From JACDAE01 sp963744875 (GTDB lineage: Bacteria; Chloroflexota; Ktedonobacteria; Ktedonobacterales; Ktedonobacteraceae): 64,000 nucleotides of DNA. Below are positions 48,891 to 57,539 of this stretch, piece after piece. The translations under genes and the position numbers were made by a program. The notes beneath the pieces are model-generated. The model was not told where the DNA came from. It worked only from the letters and a program-made list of their open reading frames with translations, and ran no database searches. Location: contig CAVUVQ010000013.1 in the NCBI GenBank assembly GCA_963744875.1, positions 1-64,000 of the forward strand, written 5' to 3'. Each line of letters begins with the position of its first letter. The stretch's first letter is position 1.

Positions 48891-49136
48891 ATGAGATTCG
48901 CAGTCGCCGCACTTCTTGCGTTTGGACTTACCGGCTGCACCCCCGGCGAAAACGAGCGCACCAAAGAGCAGGCCCGCCAGACCGGCGAACAGGTCAAACA
49001 CGACGCACACGTCGCTTTACAGGAAGCAAAGGCGGGAACGGAAAAAGCGAGCCGGGAAATCGATAAAGGTTTGAGAGAGACGCGAGAGAAAGTTCGCAAG
49101 GCGCTCGACGCTCCGCCTGATACGAATCGTAAGTAA
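48891..49136 (+). CDS. Small lipoprotein
   Basis: 81 residues: signal peptide RFAVAALLAFGLTGCTPGEN with lipobox LTGC, then a charged helical region (AGTEKASREIDKGLRETREK). Probably an outer-membrane or periplasmic helical lipoprotein. No family assigned. Same strand as the DUF4126 gene, 18 bp apart. Confidence 0.72.
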   Translation: MRFAVAALLAFGLTGCTPGENERTKEQARQTGEQVKHDAHVALQEAKAGTEKASREIDKGLRETREKVRKALDAPPDTNRK

Positions 49137-49171
49137 GGGCAGGCGGTTCACCTGCCCTCACTTACGCTGAC

Positions 49172-49735
49172 CTACTTCATCGACGCCGTTTCCTGCGCCA
49201 TTTTCAGATGATCCTGCAAAGTGGGCAGGGTTGCAGCCGCGAAACCCTTCAGGTCATCGTTCGATCCGCTGGTCGATTCCTTCTGGAATTCGGCAACGTC
49301 CTTCTGATGATCTTTCACCATGTCACGCATATAGGATCTGTCGAAAGCCGCTCCCGACAGGTTCGAATACTTAGCCACCATAGCTTTGCCTTTCGCGTCG
49401 AGATCGGTGGGGAGAGTAATGTTGTCCTTAGCCGCCAGAGACTTCAGCTGATCGTTGGCTTTGGTGTGGTCGTCGATCATGCGCTGCCCGAATTGTTTCA
49501 CCTTGTCGTTCTGCGCCTTCTGGACGGCCAGTTTGCCGAGTTCCACTTCTTCCATGCCGCCCGCCGCGGCTTCCTGTGCAAACTTCATATCCGCTGCTTT
49601 GAGCGAAGACCTGGAATGCATGCCGCTCGCAGCGTCGCTGTTATTTCCGTTCGCCGCCTGCTGTGCGAACGCGCCTGCTGCGGCGAGCACACCTGCTGCG
49701 GCAATAGTCGTACACGTTTTGAGAATTCCCATCAT
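49172..49735 (-). CDS. Exported DUF4142 protein
   Basis: Intact protein with signal peptide (TTIAAAGVLAAAGAFAQQAA) and a ferritin-like four-helix DUF4142 domain: DMKFAQEAAAGGMEEVELGK, FGQRMIDDHTKANDQLKSLA, SYMRDMVKDHQKDVAEFQKE and AATLPTLQDHLKMAQETA. DUF4142 proteins are periplasmic, stress-induced and abundant in Acidobacteriota. ATG 49735 has GGAAGGAG five bases upstream. Confidence 0.88.
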   Translation of the reverse strand: MMGILKTCTTIAAAGVLAAAGAFAQQAANGNNSDAASGMHSRSSLKAADMKFAQEAAAGGMEEVELGKLAVQKAQNDKVKQFGQRMIDDHTKANDQLKSLAAKDNITLPTDLDAKGKAMVAKYSNLSGAAFDRSYMRDMVKDHQKDVAEFQKESTSGSNDDLKGFAAATLPTLQDHLKMAQETASMK

Positions 49736-49807
49736 TTGACTCCTTCCACCGCTTAAGAGCAATTTACCCGCACTTGTTATTCGAGCCCCACGCGTGGAAT
49801 AGGCTCG

Positions 49808-50656
49808 CTATTTACGGTGATCGGTATTCTGCTGTCCTGCTACTACCTGCGCGTGGTTGAGCACGGCCACCAGCGAAACTCCGCCCAGCGTGTTGCCCAG
49901 AAGCACCGGCAGCATGTAACCCGTCAGATACTGCACCCAGGGAATAACGCCTGTCATGACCAGAAACAACGCTTCGATAGATCCGGCAATAATGTGTGTA
50001 AATCCGCCGAGCGCCACGAAGTAAGTCATGATTACGATCAAAGGAATTTGCCCCGAATCGATGGCCGCTCGCATCCAGACCAGCATCGCGATCAGCCAGC
50101 CGGCGAAGACTCCCCGCAGAATCGCCTGACCCGGAGTTACCGCGATCGTTTCCCTCGCGATTTTCGCGAAAACATCCTGCACATGCGGGTTGAAAGCGGG
50201 CGTATTTCCCAGCACCCACGCAACAATATGAGCTCCCGCCAAATTGGCCAGCAGTACAATCGCCCAGAGGCGCAGCATGCTGCCAAGCGCCCGCCAGGAT
50301 CGCCTCGCCAGCACCGGCAGAACCGCTGTGAGCGTGTTCTCCGTGAACAATTGCTGACGCCCGATAATGACAATCAGGAACCCGAACGAGTACCCGAATT
50401 TCGCCACCAGCGGACGCCACGCTGCGTCGGGTAAATAGTTCCGCAGCAGCGCTTCCGCAATGAACGAGAAGCCCATCGAAAGCCCGGCCGCCAGCCCCGA
50501 ACTCGCCAGAGCGGGAGCCGACCGCTCCAGTTCGATATTGCCGTCATGCCTGACCGCCTCATGGACCACATGCGCGGTAACGGAACTCCGTTCGGCTACT
50601 TCTTCCTTCTCGCGTTCGGTAAGTTCCGGCGCCGCAACGTCCTCTTCGTCCACCAT
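49808..50656 (-). CDS. Formate/nitrite transporter (FNT) family channel
   Basis: Pentameric anion channel of the FNT family. After a charged N-terminal tail (VDEEDVAAPELTEREKEEVA) come six membrane segments, including SSGLAAGLSMGFSFIAEALL, FGYSFGFLIVIIGRQQLFTE with NTLTAVLPVL, LWAIVLLANLAGAHIVAWVL and PLIVIMTYFVALGGFTHIIA. The GRQQLFTENT motif is diagnostic. The central histidine lies in FTHIIAGS. ATG 50656 chosen; the frame is open further upstream to 50734 but there overlaps the preceding gene fragment. Confidence 0.85.
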   Translation of the reverse strand: MVDEEDVAAPELTEREKEEVAERSSVTAHVVHEAVRHDGNIELERSAPALASSGLAAGLSMGFSFIAEALLRNYLPDAAWRPLVAKFGYSFGFLIVIIGRQQLFTENTLTAVLPVLARRSWRALGSMLRLWAIVLLANLAGAHIVAWVLGNTPAFNPHVQDVFAKIARETIAVTPGQAILRGVFAGWLIAMLVWMRAAIDSGQIPLIVIMTYFVALGGFTHIIAGSIEALFLVMTGVIPWVQYLTGYMLPVLLGNTLGGVSLVAVLNHAQVVAGQQNTDHRK

Positions 50657-50690
50657 CGGCCGAAGTTGAGCAATCCGGCTTCCGACGTAT

Positions 50691-50795
50691 TTATTCGCCG
50701 CCCCGGCCGGAAGCGCCCACCTGATACAGCGCATCGAGCTCGGTCTTGAAATTCTCCATCACCTGCTTGCGGCGGATCTTCATGGTGGCGGTCAA
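50691..50795 (-). pseudogene. C-terminal tail of an AMP-dependent acyl-CoA synthetase, cut at the junction
   Basis: The minus strand reads LTATMKIRRKQVMENFK then TELDALYQ and stops at TAA 50693-50691. This is the typical end of long-chain acyl-CoA synthetases (T-x-KxRRKxVxxxF...ELDALY). Immediately upstream of the leucine codon is a stop and no further similarity: the rest of the gene is missing. The cut marks the boundary between the two parts of the window. Confidence 0.72.
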
Positions 50796-50800
50796 TCAAC
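50790..50800. other. Junction between two sequence sources
   Basis: Left of here the DNA is GC-rich Acidobacteriota-like; right of here it is less GC-rich and Chloroflexota-like, with a gene fragment cut on the left side and a probably truncated TPR gene on the right. No repeat, IS end or integrase is visible at the join, so an assembly chimera is the simplest reading. Confidence 0.6.
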
Positions 50801-50920
50801 AAATTCCTCCCATTCCATCTCTGATCATTTCACCAGCGTAATCTATTCTTTGTGTGAGATAGCGGAACTCTACCTCTATCTTGGTAAACTAGATGAGCCG
50901 TAAGTGTCCTGAAAACGGGT

Positions 50921-51760
50921 TTGCAGTTGACCTCGACGAAAGAGGTGCATCTCCGTGATCGAGTCAAAATCACGCTACAGTATGGAAAGATCCTTATTGC
51001 ACACTATTTTCTCACGAATAAAGGCTTCGATCTGGCGCTTGCGACAGCCCTTGAAGCAAAACAGCTTGCAGAAACTGCACACTATGAAAAGGGCATTGCC
51101 GATGCGCTCAACCTCATCGGGCAGGCTTACTACTACAAAAAGCTGAATACAGGCGAAGGTGATTATGAAGAAGCGCTCACGTATTTTCAGCAAGCGCTGA
51201 CCTATAGAGAGAAATTGCATGACACCAGAGGCATCAGTGAGGCGTTATTCCATAGTGGCCTGACTTATGAACAACGTGATCTTATTGATGAGGCACGAGA
51301 ATGTTATACTGAAGCATTACAGTTTGCTGACCTCTATAACCATAAACTAGAAAAATCATATGCCCTACGCCACCTGGCCGGATTGGGCGCGGCTAAAGGC
51401 GATCTGGATGCCGCTCTCAACTATGCTCTGACCTCCCTTGCCTTGCGCGAAGAGATCGGATTTAGAGTCTATCTACCACATTCACACATACTGGTGGGCG
51501 ATATCTATCGGGAGAGAGAAGATTTTGAAAATGCCTTGATCAACTATCAGAATGCTCAGGCCCTGGCCGAAGAAATGGGTATTAAAAATGCGCTTATTCT
51601 CTCCCTGCTTGCAATTGGAAATATTCAGTTCGTACTAGAAGATACAACTCCGGCACGCGAAAATTTTCAGCAAGCTCATACACTTGCACAGGAACTCGGA
51701 GTTGTGTATACACTCGAAATGACTACCAGTAAACTGAATGCGTTGAGCGATAAGCGATGA
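50921..51760 (+). CDS. TPR-repeat protein, possibly 5'-truncated
   Basis: 279 residues made of tetratricopeptide repeats: ALATALEAKQLAETAHYEKG, YEEALTYFQQALTYREKLHD, IDEARECYTEALQFADLYNH, LDAALNYALTSLALREEIGF and FENALINYQNAQALAEEMGI. These are the helical repeats seen at the C-terminus of Ktedonobacteria NB-ARC or AfsR-type regulators. An LYLYLGKLDE segment upstream (about 50858-50890), in another frame and cut off by stops, suggests the real gene began earlier. The annotated TTG start is therefore uncertain. Base composition differs clearly from the genes to its left. Confidence 0.75.
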   Translation: MQLTSTKEVHLRDRVKITLQYGKILIAHYFLTNKGFDLALATALEAKQLAETAHYEKGIADALNLIGQAYYYKKLNTGEGDYEEALTYFQQALTYREKLHDTRGISEALFHSGLTYEQRDLIDEARECYTEALQFADLYNHKLEKSYALRHLAGLGAAKGDLDAALNYALTSLALREEIGFRVYLPHSHILVGDIYREREDFENALINYQNAQALAEEMGIKNALILSLLAIGNIQFVLEDTTPARENFQQAHTLAQELGVVYTLEMTTSKLNALSDKR

Positions 51761-51831
51761 GCAATGAGCATCTAAAATAGATCATTGCCATGAGCATATA
51801 TATAAGAAATATCTGATTTTCATCCATTAGA

Positions 51832-51932
51832 GGTAATCAGGGTAGGGGCGTCACCTTGCGTGCGCCCATGTCCTGATGAGCATCATTTTCTGGGAACGGG
51901 CGCACACAAGGTGACGCCCTACCCTGATTACC
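51832..51932. repeat. MITE-like inverted repeat element
   Basis: Arms of about 34 bp, one starting GGTAATCAGGGTAGGGGCGT (51832) and the other ending in its inverse at 51932, enclose 32 bp. The core GGGCGTCACCTTG occurs in both arms with few mismatches. A related but shorter palindrome lies at 53645. It sits in the gap before galE and holds no gene. Confidence 0.6.
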
Positions 51933-52064
51933 AATATTTCCCTGGAGGACTGGATTGATGGATATGTTTACAATGAAGATAGCTGAATATGTGTTACCTG
52001 TCGTATTATTATAGGTAGGTTCAGTAGTAAAGATACCCTTATTCTATTCACAAGGGAGATGAAT

Positions 52065-53042
52065 ATGAAACTTCTTGTCACAGGCGGGGCTGGATATATA
52101 GGAAGCGTTATGACGGCTCAGCTTGTAGAGGCTGGACATGAGACGACAGTGCTAGACAACCTCGTCAAAGGGCATCGCCCGGCGGTCCATCCCGCAGCAC
52201 ATTTTGTGAAATGCGATCTGTTGGATAGTGCAAATTTGAAAGAGATTCTACGTGGAGGTTTTGATGGTGTACTCCACTTCGCAGCACTGTCGCTCGTGGG
52301 CAAGTCGGTAGGTAATCCCGAACGTTATTATCGTAACAATGTTGTCGGTACGCTCAACTTGCTTGATGCCATGCGCGAGGCAGATGTCAAGCGACTGGTT
52401 TTTTCCTCTACGGCTGCGGTCTATGGTGCGCCAGAAGAGACACCTATTTTAGAGACTGCGGTGACGCGTCCAACCAATCCTTATGGTGGTTCAAAGCTGG
52501 CTGTGGATCAGATGATTAGTTTTGAAGCGGCTGCACATGGGCTTGCAGCGGTGAGCTTACGTTACTTTAATGTCGCAGGTGCCAGCGGAAATCTAGGAGA
52601 AATGCATCAGCCGGAAACGCATCTTATTCCACTCGTCCTGGGCGCAGCGGTCGGCAAGCGCGAGGCCATTGATGTGTATGGGACAGACTATGCTACCCGT
52701 GACAAAACGGCTATTCGTGATTATATTCATGTTGAGGATCTGGCACGAGCACATATTCTCGCCATCAATGCTGCACGTCAGGGAGAGCATAAGATCTACA
52801 ATCTAGGCAACGGCAGAGGTTTTTCTGTATTAGAGGTTATTGAAGCGGCTCGCCAGGTAACAGGCAGAACCATTAAGGCAAACGAAGTTGGCAGGCGTGC
52901 AGGTGATCCTCCGGTGCTTGTGGCATCCAGCGAGAAAATTCAGAAGGAATTGGGCTGGAACCCGCAGAAGCCCGAACTAACGACTATGATTGAAGATGCC
53001 TGGAACTGGATGCAGGCACACCCTCATGGATATGATGACTAG
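52065..53042 (+). CDS. galE: UDP-glucose 4-epimerase
   Basis: Intact SDR enzyme, 325 residues, interconverting UDP-glucose and UDP-galactose. NAD-binding MKLLVTGGAGYIGSVMTAQL (GxxGxxG), the VLHFAALSLVGKSV segment, SSTAAVYG and the catalytic YGGSK (Y-x3-K) are present, plus RYFNVAGASG and TAIRDYIHVEDLARAHI. ATG 52065 is preferred over the ATG six bases upstream because GGGAG lies 6 bases before it. Followed 25 bp later by the redoxin gene. Confidence 0.93.
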   Translation: MKLLVTGGAGYIGSVMTAQLVEAGHETTVLDNLVKGHRPAVHPAAHFVKCDLLDSANLKEILRGGFDGVLHFAALSLVGKSVGNPERYYRNNVVGTLNLLDAMREADVKRLVFSSTAAVYGAPEETPILETAVTRPTNPYGGSKLAVDQMISFEAAAHGLAAVSLRYFNVAGASGNLGEMHQPETHLIPLVLGAAVGKREAIDVYGTDYATRDKTAIRDYIHVEDLARAHILAINAARQGEHKIYNLGNGRGFSVLEVIEAARQVTGRTIKANEVGRRAGDPPVLVASSEKIQKELGWNPQKPELTTMIEDAWNWMQAHPHGYDD

Positions 53043-53067
53043 AGGCGCTTGAAAGGACTTACAACAT

Positions 53068-53634
53068 ATGCGTGCCGATATTCAACCCGGCGCTCACTTT
53101 CCCGACTATGAACTGACCGATCATACGCGAGTGCGTCGCAAGTTGAGTGAGTTGCAGGGCAAAGATCCGCTGATTCTGCTCCTCTCACGTGGTCACTATT
53201 GTCCCAAAGATCACCAGCAACACCTTGAACTCGCTTCCTTCTATCCAAAAATCGCTGTAGCTTATACACAGATTGTGACCCTCTCGACGGATAATATTCT
53301 GGAGAGCAACGAGTTTCGGGCGGCAGTCGGTGCGCAGTGGACGTTTCTTTCAGATTCTGGTCGCAAAGTGCAACAGGATCTCGACATTCAAGAATACACT
53401 GATCCAACCCACAATCCCATGATTCCACATACAATTATATTGGAACCAGGGCTGCTCATTTATAAAATCTACAATGGCTATTGGTTCTGGGGCCGCCCCT
53501 CAATTGGGGAACTATGGCAAGATCTGCGGACTGTTACCCAGAAGATACGACCCGATTGGGAACTCTCTACCCCCGGTTTGCGCGAGAATTGGGAAGGTGA
53601 TAAAACATTGCACTATCCTTACAAACAAAAGTAG
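53068..53634 (+). CDS. Redoxin-domain (AhpC/TSA-like) protein
   Basis: Intact 188-residue thioredoxin-fold protein. MRADIQPGAHFPDYELTDHT is the usual peroxiredoxin-like start; RGHYCPKDHQQ contains a single conserved cysteine at the peroxidatic position (family pattern R-G-x-W/Y-C-P), with no resolving CXXC. IVTLSTDNILESNEFRAA and WTFLSDSGRKVQQDLDI follow the AhpC order. Likely a 1-Cys peroxiredoxin-like protein. The end has an unusual aromatic stretch YNGYWFWGRPSIGELWQDLR. Confidence 0.82.
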   Translation: MRADIQPGAHFPDYELTDHTRVRRKLSELQGKDPLILLLSRGHYCPKDHQQHLELASFYPKIAVAYTQIVTLSTDNILESNEFRAAVGAQWTFLSDSGRKVQQDLDIQEYTDPTHNPMIPHTIILEPGLLIYKIYNGYWFWGRPSIGELWQDLRTVTQKIRPDWELSTPGLRENWEGDKTLHYPYKQK

Positions 53635-53644
53635 CCCCGAATAG

Positions 53645-53686
53645 AACCGGATAGGGGCGTCACGCAACGTAACGTTCCTACCCGGT
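53645..53686. repeat. Short palindromic repeat related to the 51.8-kb element
   Basis: AACCGGATAGG (53645-53655) and CCTACCCGGTT (53676-53686) form an imperfect hairpin around GGCGTCAC, a core shared with the element at 51832. It may act as a terminator after the redoxin gene. Confidence 0.4.
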
Positions 53687-53718
53687 TTTCATCTACATAG
53701 ACAAACAGGAATATATCG

Positions 53719-53988
53719 TTATGGACGACGATAGGATATGCTACTCCATACCACGACAAGCATGATTGCGGCGATAATAGTGCTGATTATTGGTACACCT
53801 TCCAGCGTTGGCTCACCGACGATATGAAAATGGAAGAAGCCGACGATGAGGAAAATGGCAAACAGGCCAATCATGATTGCGCCCAGGATACCTGCGGGTG
53901 CACGACGCCCTGCGAGGAATTCGCCCAGGAAGCCCACGAGGGCTGCGATGATAATCCATACGATAAGCTCGGTGAATGTTACTGCCAT
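53719..53988 (-). CDS. GlsB/YeaQ/YmgE-family stress membrane protein
   Basis: Small transglycosylase-associated (YeaQ) type membrane protein, about 89 residues with three helices: FTELIVWIIIAALVGFLGEF, a glycine-rich turn with LAGRRAPAGILGAIMIGLFA and VPIISTIIAAIMLVVVWSSI. ATG 53988 has AAGGAGAA six bases upstream and is better than the longer open frame. Such proteins are general stress-response products of unknown mechanism. Confidence 0.85.
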   Translation of the reverse strand: MAVTFTELIVWIIIAALVGFLGEFLAGRRAPAGILGAIMIGLFAIFLIVGFFHFHIVGEPTLEGVPIISTIIAAIMLVVVWSSISYRRP

Positions 53989-54225
53989 GGAAAAATTCTC
54001 CTTATAAAAACTAATTATGATGAACATCGTCCATCTGCTTCTGATACGTGTATTGAGGAAAGAGGGACTCAGATAATACTATGTGAGTTATGGAAACTTT
54101 CTTACTCCTGTTTGCTTCTACGACCAGATCATAGGAGATTCATACCTGAACAGACATAGAGCTGCGGGGAAGAATGCGTTATAAATATTGCGTGAAAGAT
54201 AGGTGTATGGTATTATTGGGTTCGC

Positions 54226-54298
54226 GGGGTTGTAGCTCAGTGGATAGAGCAGTGGTTTCCTAAACCACGTGTCGGAGGTTCGATTCCTCTCAGCCCCA
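54226..54298 (+). tRNA. tRNA-Arg (anticodon CCU)
   Basis: Cloverleaf readable by eye: acceptor GGGGTTG/CAGCCCC (one G-T pair), D arm TAGCTCAGTGGATAGAGCA, anticodon stem GTGGT/ACCAC with loop TTCCTAA (anticodon CCT), T arm AGGTTCGATTCCT. The 3' CCA is not encoded. An integrase pseudogene follows 150 bp away, so its 3' end is a likely attachment site. Confidence 0.9.
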
Positions 54299-54451
54299 CT
54301 TATCCACATTTTATCCACAAAACCGCTTCACAAGCCAAAAAAGACCCAGAAGCAGAGTACATAAAATACCTCACTTCAAGGCTATTTTTCACTGTAATCT
54401 CATGTCGGAAAACAATCATTCCGACAGGAAAACACCGCGATAAGCCGAACC

Positions 54452-55427
54452 TTATGAGCGTTTAGGACCACCTCTTTTCTTCTTGAGAAGACCCAAAGCA
54501 GATACTACCGAAAATTTATCTTGATCTTGACGAGCAGCCCTGTTGTTGAAATCTTTAAGGTATTCTTCTGTGACTTCAATGTCACTATGACCAAGAAGAC
54601 GCGAAAGCTTGTAAATCTCTCCTCCTTGCTCTAGATACATACAGGCAAACGTATGACGGAACGTATGAGCAGAAACACGTACACCAGTGATACCCGTTCT
54701 ATTTTTTATATCTATTAGCAACTGTTCAACACCGGTAGGAGTTAAAGGATCACTATAACGGTTCATGAAAACTCTGTTTTCAGAGTCACTATGAGACTTG
54801 CGGTAATGATGAATATATTTCCAGAGAAGCTTAGTAACAGGAGGAGAAAGACCAACTTCACGTTCTTTACTTCCCTTACCAAACACATTGATATAATCTG
54901 GATGTACATCTTGAACTTGCAGGTTACATAGTTCAGAAACACGCATACCAGTTTCTAGCAACACCAGAATAATCGTATAATCGCGATAGCCGAGAGTTTT
55001 AGAAATGTCACACGCATCTAGCATCAAGTTAATATGATCAGGTGTAAAAATTGGTATGAGGTAATCAGGGACAGAAGGTAACTTGAAGACGCTAAGAAGG
55101 GTTCTTTTCTATCAATTCCTCTTCATAGCACCAAGTGAAAAAGCCTTTGATAACTTGAGCATAGCCTTTAACAGTTAAAGGTGAAAGCTGAGAAGGACCA
55201 CGATCCTTATTAGACACCCGATCAGGCTATAGAGACTGGATATAGAGCATAAATGAGCGTAAATGGGTTGTAGTAACTTGATCAAGTCGTTCTATATCCT
55301 CTTCCTCATTTAGCCATACGGCAAACTTACCAAGTTTCTGTTCATACCAACTAATAGTTTTCGGCTCTTTAAGCTTACGTGTACGGACAATCAATAATAT
55401 AGCCCTTAATTGCTTCTGACACTTTCA
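54452..55427 (-). pseudogene. Tyrosine recombinase/integrase, decayed
   Basis: The catalytic domain is intact: YRDYTIILVLLETGMRVSEL (first arginine), GKGSKEREVGLSPPVTKLLW, VSAHTFRHTFACMYLEQGGE (H-x2-R) and LSRLLGHSDIEVTEEYLKDF (GH and tyrosine). The N-terminal SAM-like domain is broken: after MKVSEAIKGYIID a frameshift, then KLKEPKTISWYEQKLGKFAV, an in-frame TAG at 55227-55229 after LYIQSL, another TAG after EKNPS and a second frameshift before KLPSVPDYLIPIF. The start ATG 55427 has a perfect GGAGGTG site. Its place beside tRNA-Arg suggests it once integrated the element to its right. Confidence 0.8.
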
Positions 55428-55443
55428 TAGAACACCTCCTACG

Positions 55444-55807
55444 TTATCCATTTGTTGTTCTTTGTGCCAAAGGGGTTGAGGTACACATCTTCATGCTTTG
55501 GCCCGCAGGTAGCTCACGATCGGCTTGGACGGCTTGCCAATCTTCTTCAGAGAGATCAAGGCCATGTAGACGGCGTTCTTCTTCTAGGTGTTGCGCCGTG
55601 ACAAAGCCATAGGCAAGGCGTTTCTTCCAGACTTCTTCCAGGTAGACCCGCCCTTTCGTTTTGTTGTATGCGGAAGACTTCCTCAAAGGCCACGACTAAG
55701 GAGGCTTGCAGGTCTGATTGGGCTGCGCTTTCATCACGGGAAAGCGCCATAATGGAAGTTAAGGTAGCCCGGCAAAGGAGGAGACACAGGACTTCTTTAC
55801 GGGCCAT
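55444..55807 (-). CDS. Unknown protein in two overlapping frames
   Basis: MARKEVLCLLLCRATLTSIM then ALSRDESAAQSDLQASLVV (from 55807) switches near 55,680 to RKSSAYNKTKGRVYLEEVWK followed by RLHGLDLSEEDWQAVQADRE and stops at 55444. Either one frameshifted protein of about 115 residues or two coupled small ones. The ATG at 55807 lies inside the stop region of the next gene upstream (ATGGCCCGTAA), supporting an operon. No family recognised. Confidence 0.45.
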
Positions 55808-56105
55808 CGTTACGCGCTCGTTTGATCAAGGAAGCTCGCACCTCCTCAAAGGACTCAGGAGATAGGTGGGTTACGAACTGGCGACGGAGCAGCTGGGGAG
55901 AGACGTTCGACCTCTTCACAGCGCAAGTTCGCTGTAAGCACATCTGGGTGGAGGCATCACGAAAGGAGTCCTCGTACGAGTGAAGGTTTGTTGAGTGATC
56001 ATTGTTTGCTTCAGTTTGGCTGGCAGCGTCCAGAGATAGGCCCATTGCAGCAGGAATGGATAGAAGCGTGTGTGTCTGGGTGCAAGCACAAGGAGAGCGC
56101 ATCAT
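55797..56105 (-). CDS. Small unknown protein upstream of the 55.4-kb gene
   Basis: 102-residue open frame starting MMRSPCACTQTHTLLSIPAA and ending SFEEVRASLIKRARNDGP. Its TAA overlaps the next ATG by coupled codons, which is the main support for coding. The C-terminal part (LLRRQFVTHLSPESFEEVRA) looks helical and natural; the N-terminal part looks less so. No family recognised. Confidence 0.4.
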   Translation of the reverse strand: MMRSPCACTQTHTLLSIPAAMGLSLDAASQTEANNDHSTNLHSYEDSFRDASTQMCLQRTCAVKRSNVSPQLLRRQFVTHLSPESFEEVRASLIKRARNDGP

Positions 56106-56227
56106 GAGGCAAGGGAATGATCAGTTCTTCCTCGAAAGGGACGTGCATCAAGGACGAGCGCGTGGAGCCTGGGTGAGCAGGTGAGAGGGTTGCTCTTCGA
56201 TCAGGCGTGTAGAGGCGGGCCTCTTCT

Positions 56228-57265
56228 TCACGCAGTCGGGTCCAGAGGGTATCGGTTCAGAGCAGCAGCAAGGGCAGGCATGCTGGACGGTCTCCCAGAT
56301 GGGCGAGTCGCGGGCAGACGCGATCTATTCGTATCAGGGATGGAGAGATCAACATGGCGCAGCCATTCTTCTGTGGCATAGCGTCCAGAGGAGAGGGACC
56401 CTTTAAGAGAGCACTTCGGAGGCTTCATTTAGACTCGAAGGAGGCCAGGGACTTGCGACGAATGCGGAACTCTGTCGCGCCAGATGGTTGAGAAGACCAT
56501 CATGTCCGTTCGCTCGCCAGATCGGTTCAAACCAGAGCTTTTTTGACTTGCTTGATTTCTTGCTGACTTGTTGTAAATCTGGCCCATGATATCGGAGCCA
56601 TGGGAGCCAAAGTCCAGGGTTGCAATACGCCGATGGGTTGTGGTCACTACTGGGAGCATTAGGGCTAAGGCGTTTTCAAGTTTCCGCGCTTCTTTAGGTG
56701 GAAAGACCGCCCTCTTGTTCACGTTTCAGAGTGGAGGTCCTCTGGACGTGCCCGCATGTTGACGACACGTGAGACGAACGCCGTTTCCCAATCGAGAGGG
56801 CCATCGTACCACCCTTGCAGATCGGCGCAGATGTGGATTTCAGAGGCTTGTGCGTAGATGGGATGGTTATCTAGCCACGAGGAGAGCATTGTCTTGCAGG
56901 GTTGTATATGCGCTTGAGCAGGACCGATCGACCAAAGCAAATGAGAGGCAAAGCGGGCCTGACAGAAGACACCACCATTCATGGAGCCATAGGAGAGGGA
57001 AAGGGTCACGTCCTCATTGAAGAGCAGCCAGGACCAGACGCCGGAGCCATGCGGACGGATGAGAGAGCGTTTTTCCTCGATACTCTTTTTCTATGGGCAT
57101 GGGTTTTTGTTCATTTCGGGCGAGCGCTTGCCACGCATCCAGGGTTTCCGCGAGGAACGGAGGGAGCGGGTCGCCGTTCGGTTTGAGATCGTCGGCAGCA
57201 AGTTTGAAATTGACCAGGAAGGTATCAACACCGAAATTGACGGGACGCGAGTTCAATGGGACCAA
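56228..57265 (-). pseudogene. Plasmid replication-initiation-like protein of Ktedonobacteria type, broken
   Basis: Successive minus-strand frames join into one protein: NFGVDTFLVNFKLAADDLKP, LPPFLAETLDAWQALARNEQ; then SMNGGVFCQARFASHLLWSI, ASEIHICADLQGWYDGPLDW then ETAFVSRVVNMRA; then TTTHRRIATLDFGSHGSDIM with IYNKS. I recall this arrangement (GVDT start, ICADxxGW, TLDFGSHGS, IYNK) from replication-factor-like proteins on Ktedonobacteria plasmids; that recollection needs a search. Frames change at about 57,020 and 56,720, with further stops near 56,570. Adjacent frames abut or overlap by codons, so it could also be sequencing error. Confidence 0.5.
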
Positions 57266-57539
57266 TGAAGGGACGAGTGGGAGCGGTCATAGGATACCAC
57301 CTTTCGGATTAGTGTAGGTTTAAAAAAGAGGAAGAGGACGTAAATGTACGATGCACGGCAGACACTCTGTAGTGTAGTCTGGACAAGTTGCATAAGCTTA
57401 AAGCAGATAGTGCATGGACGGACCAAAGAAGAGAAGAGTAGCATAAGATATTTAGGATTGCAAGGTTTTAGATTGGGGGTGTGTATATATTGAAAGCATA
57501 ACCATTCCTTGCACGTGGTTGATACAGGAGAGGAGAGGT

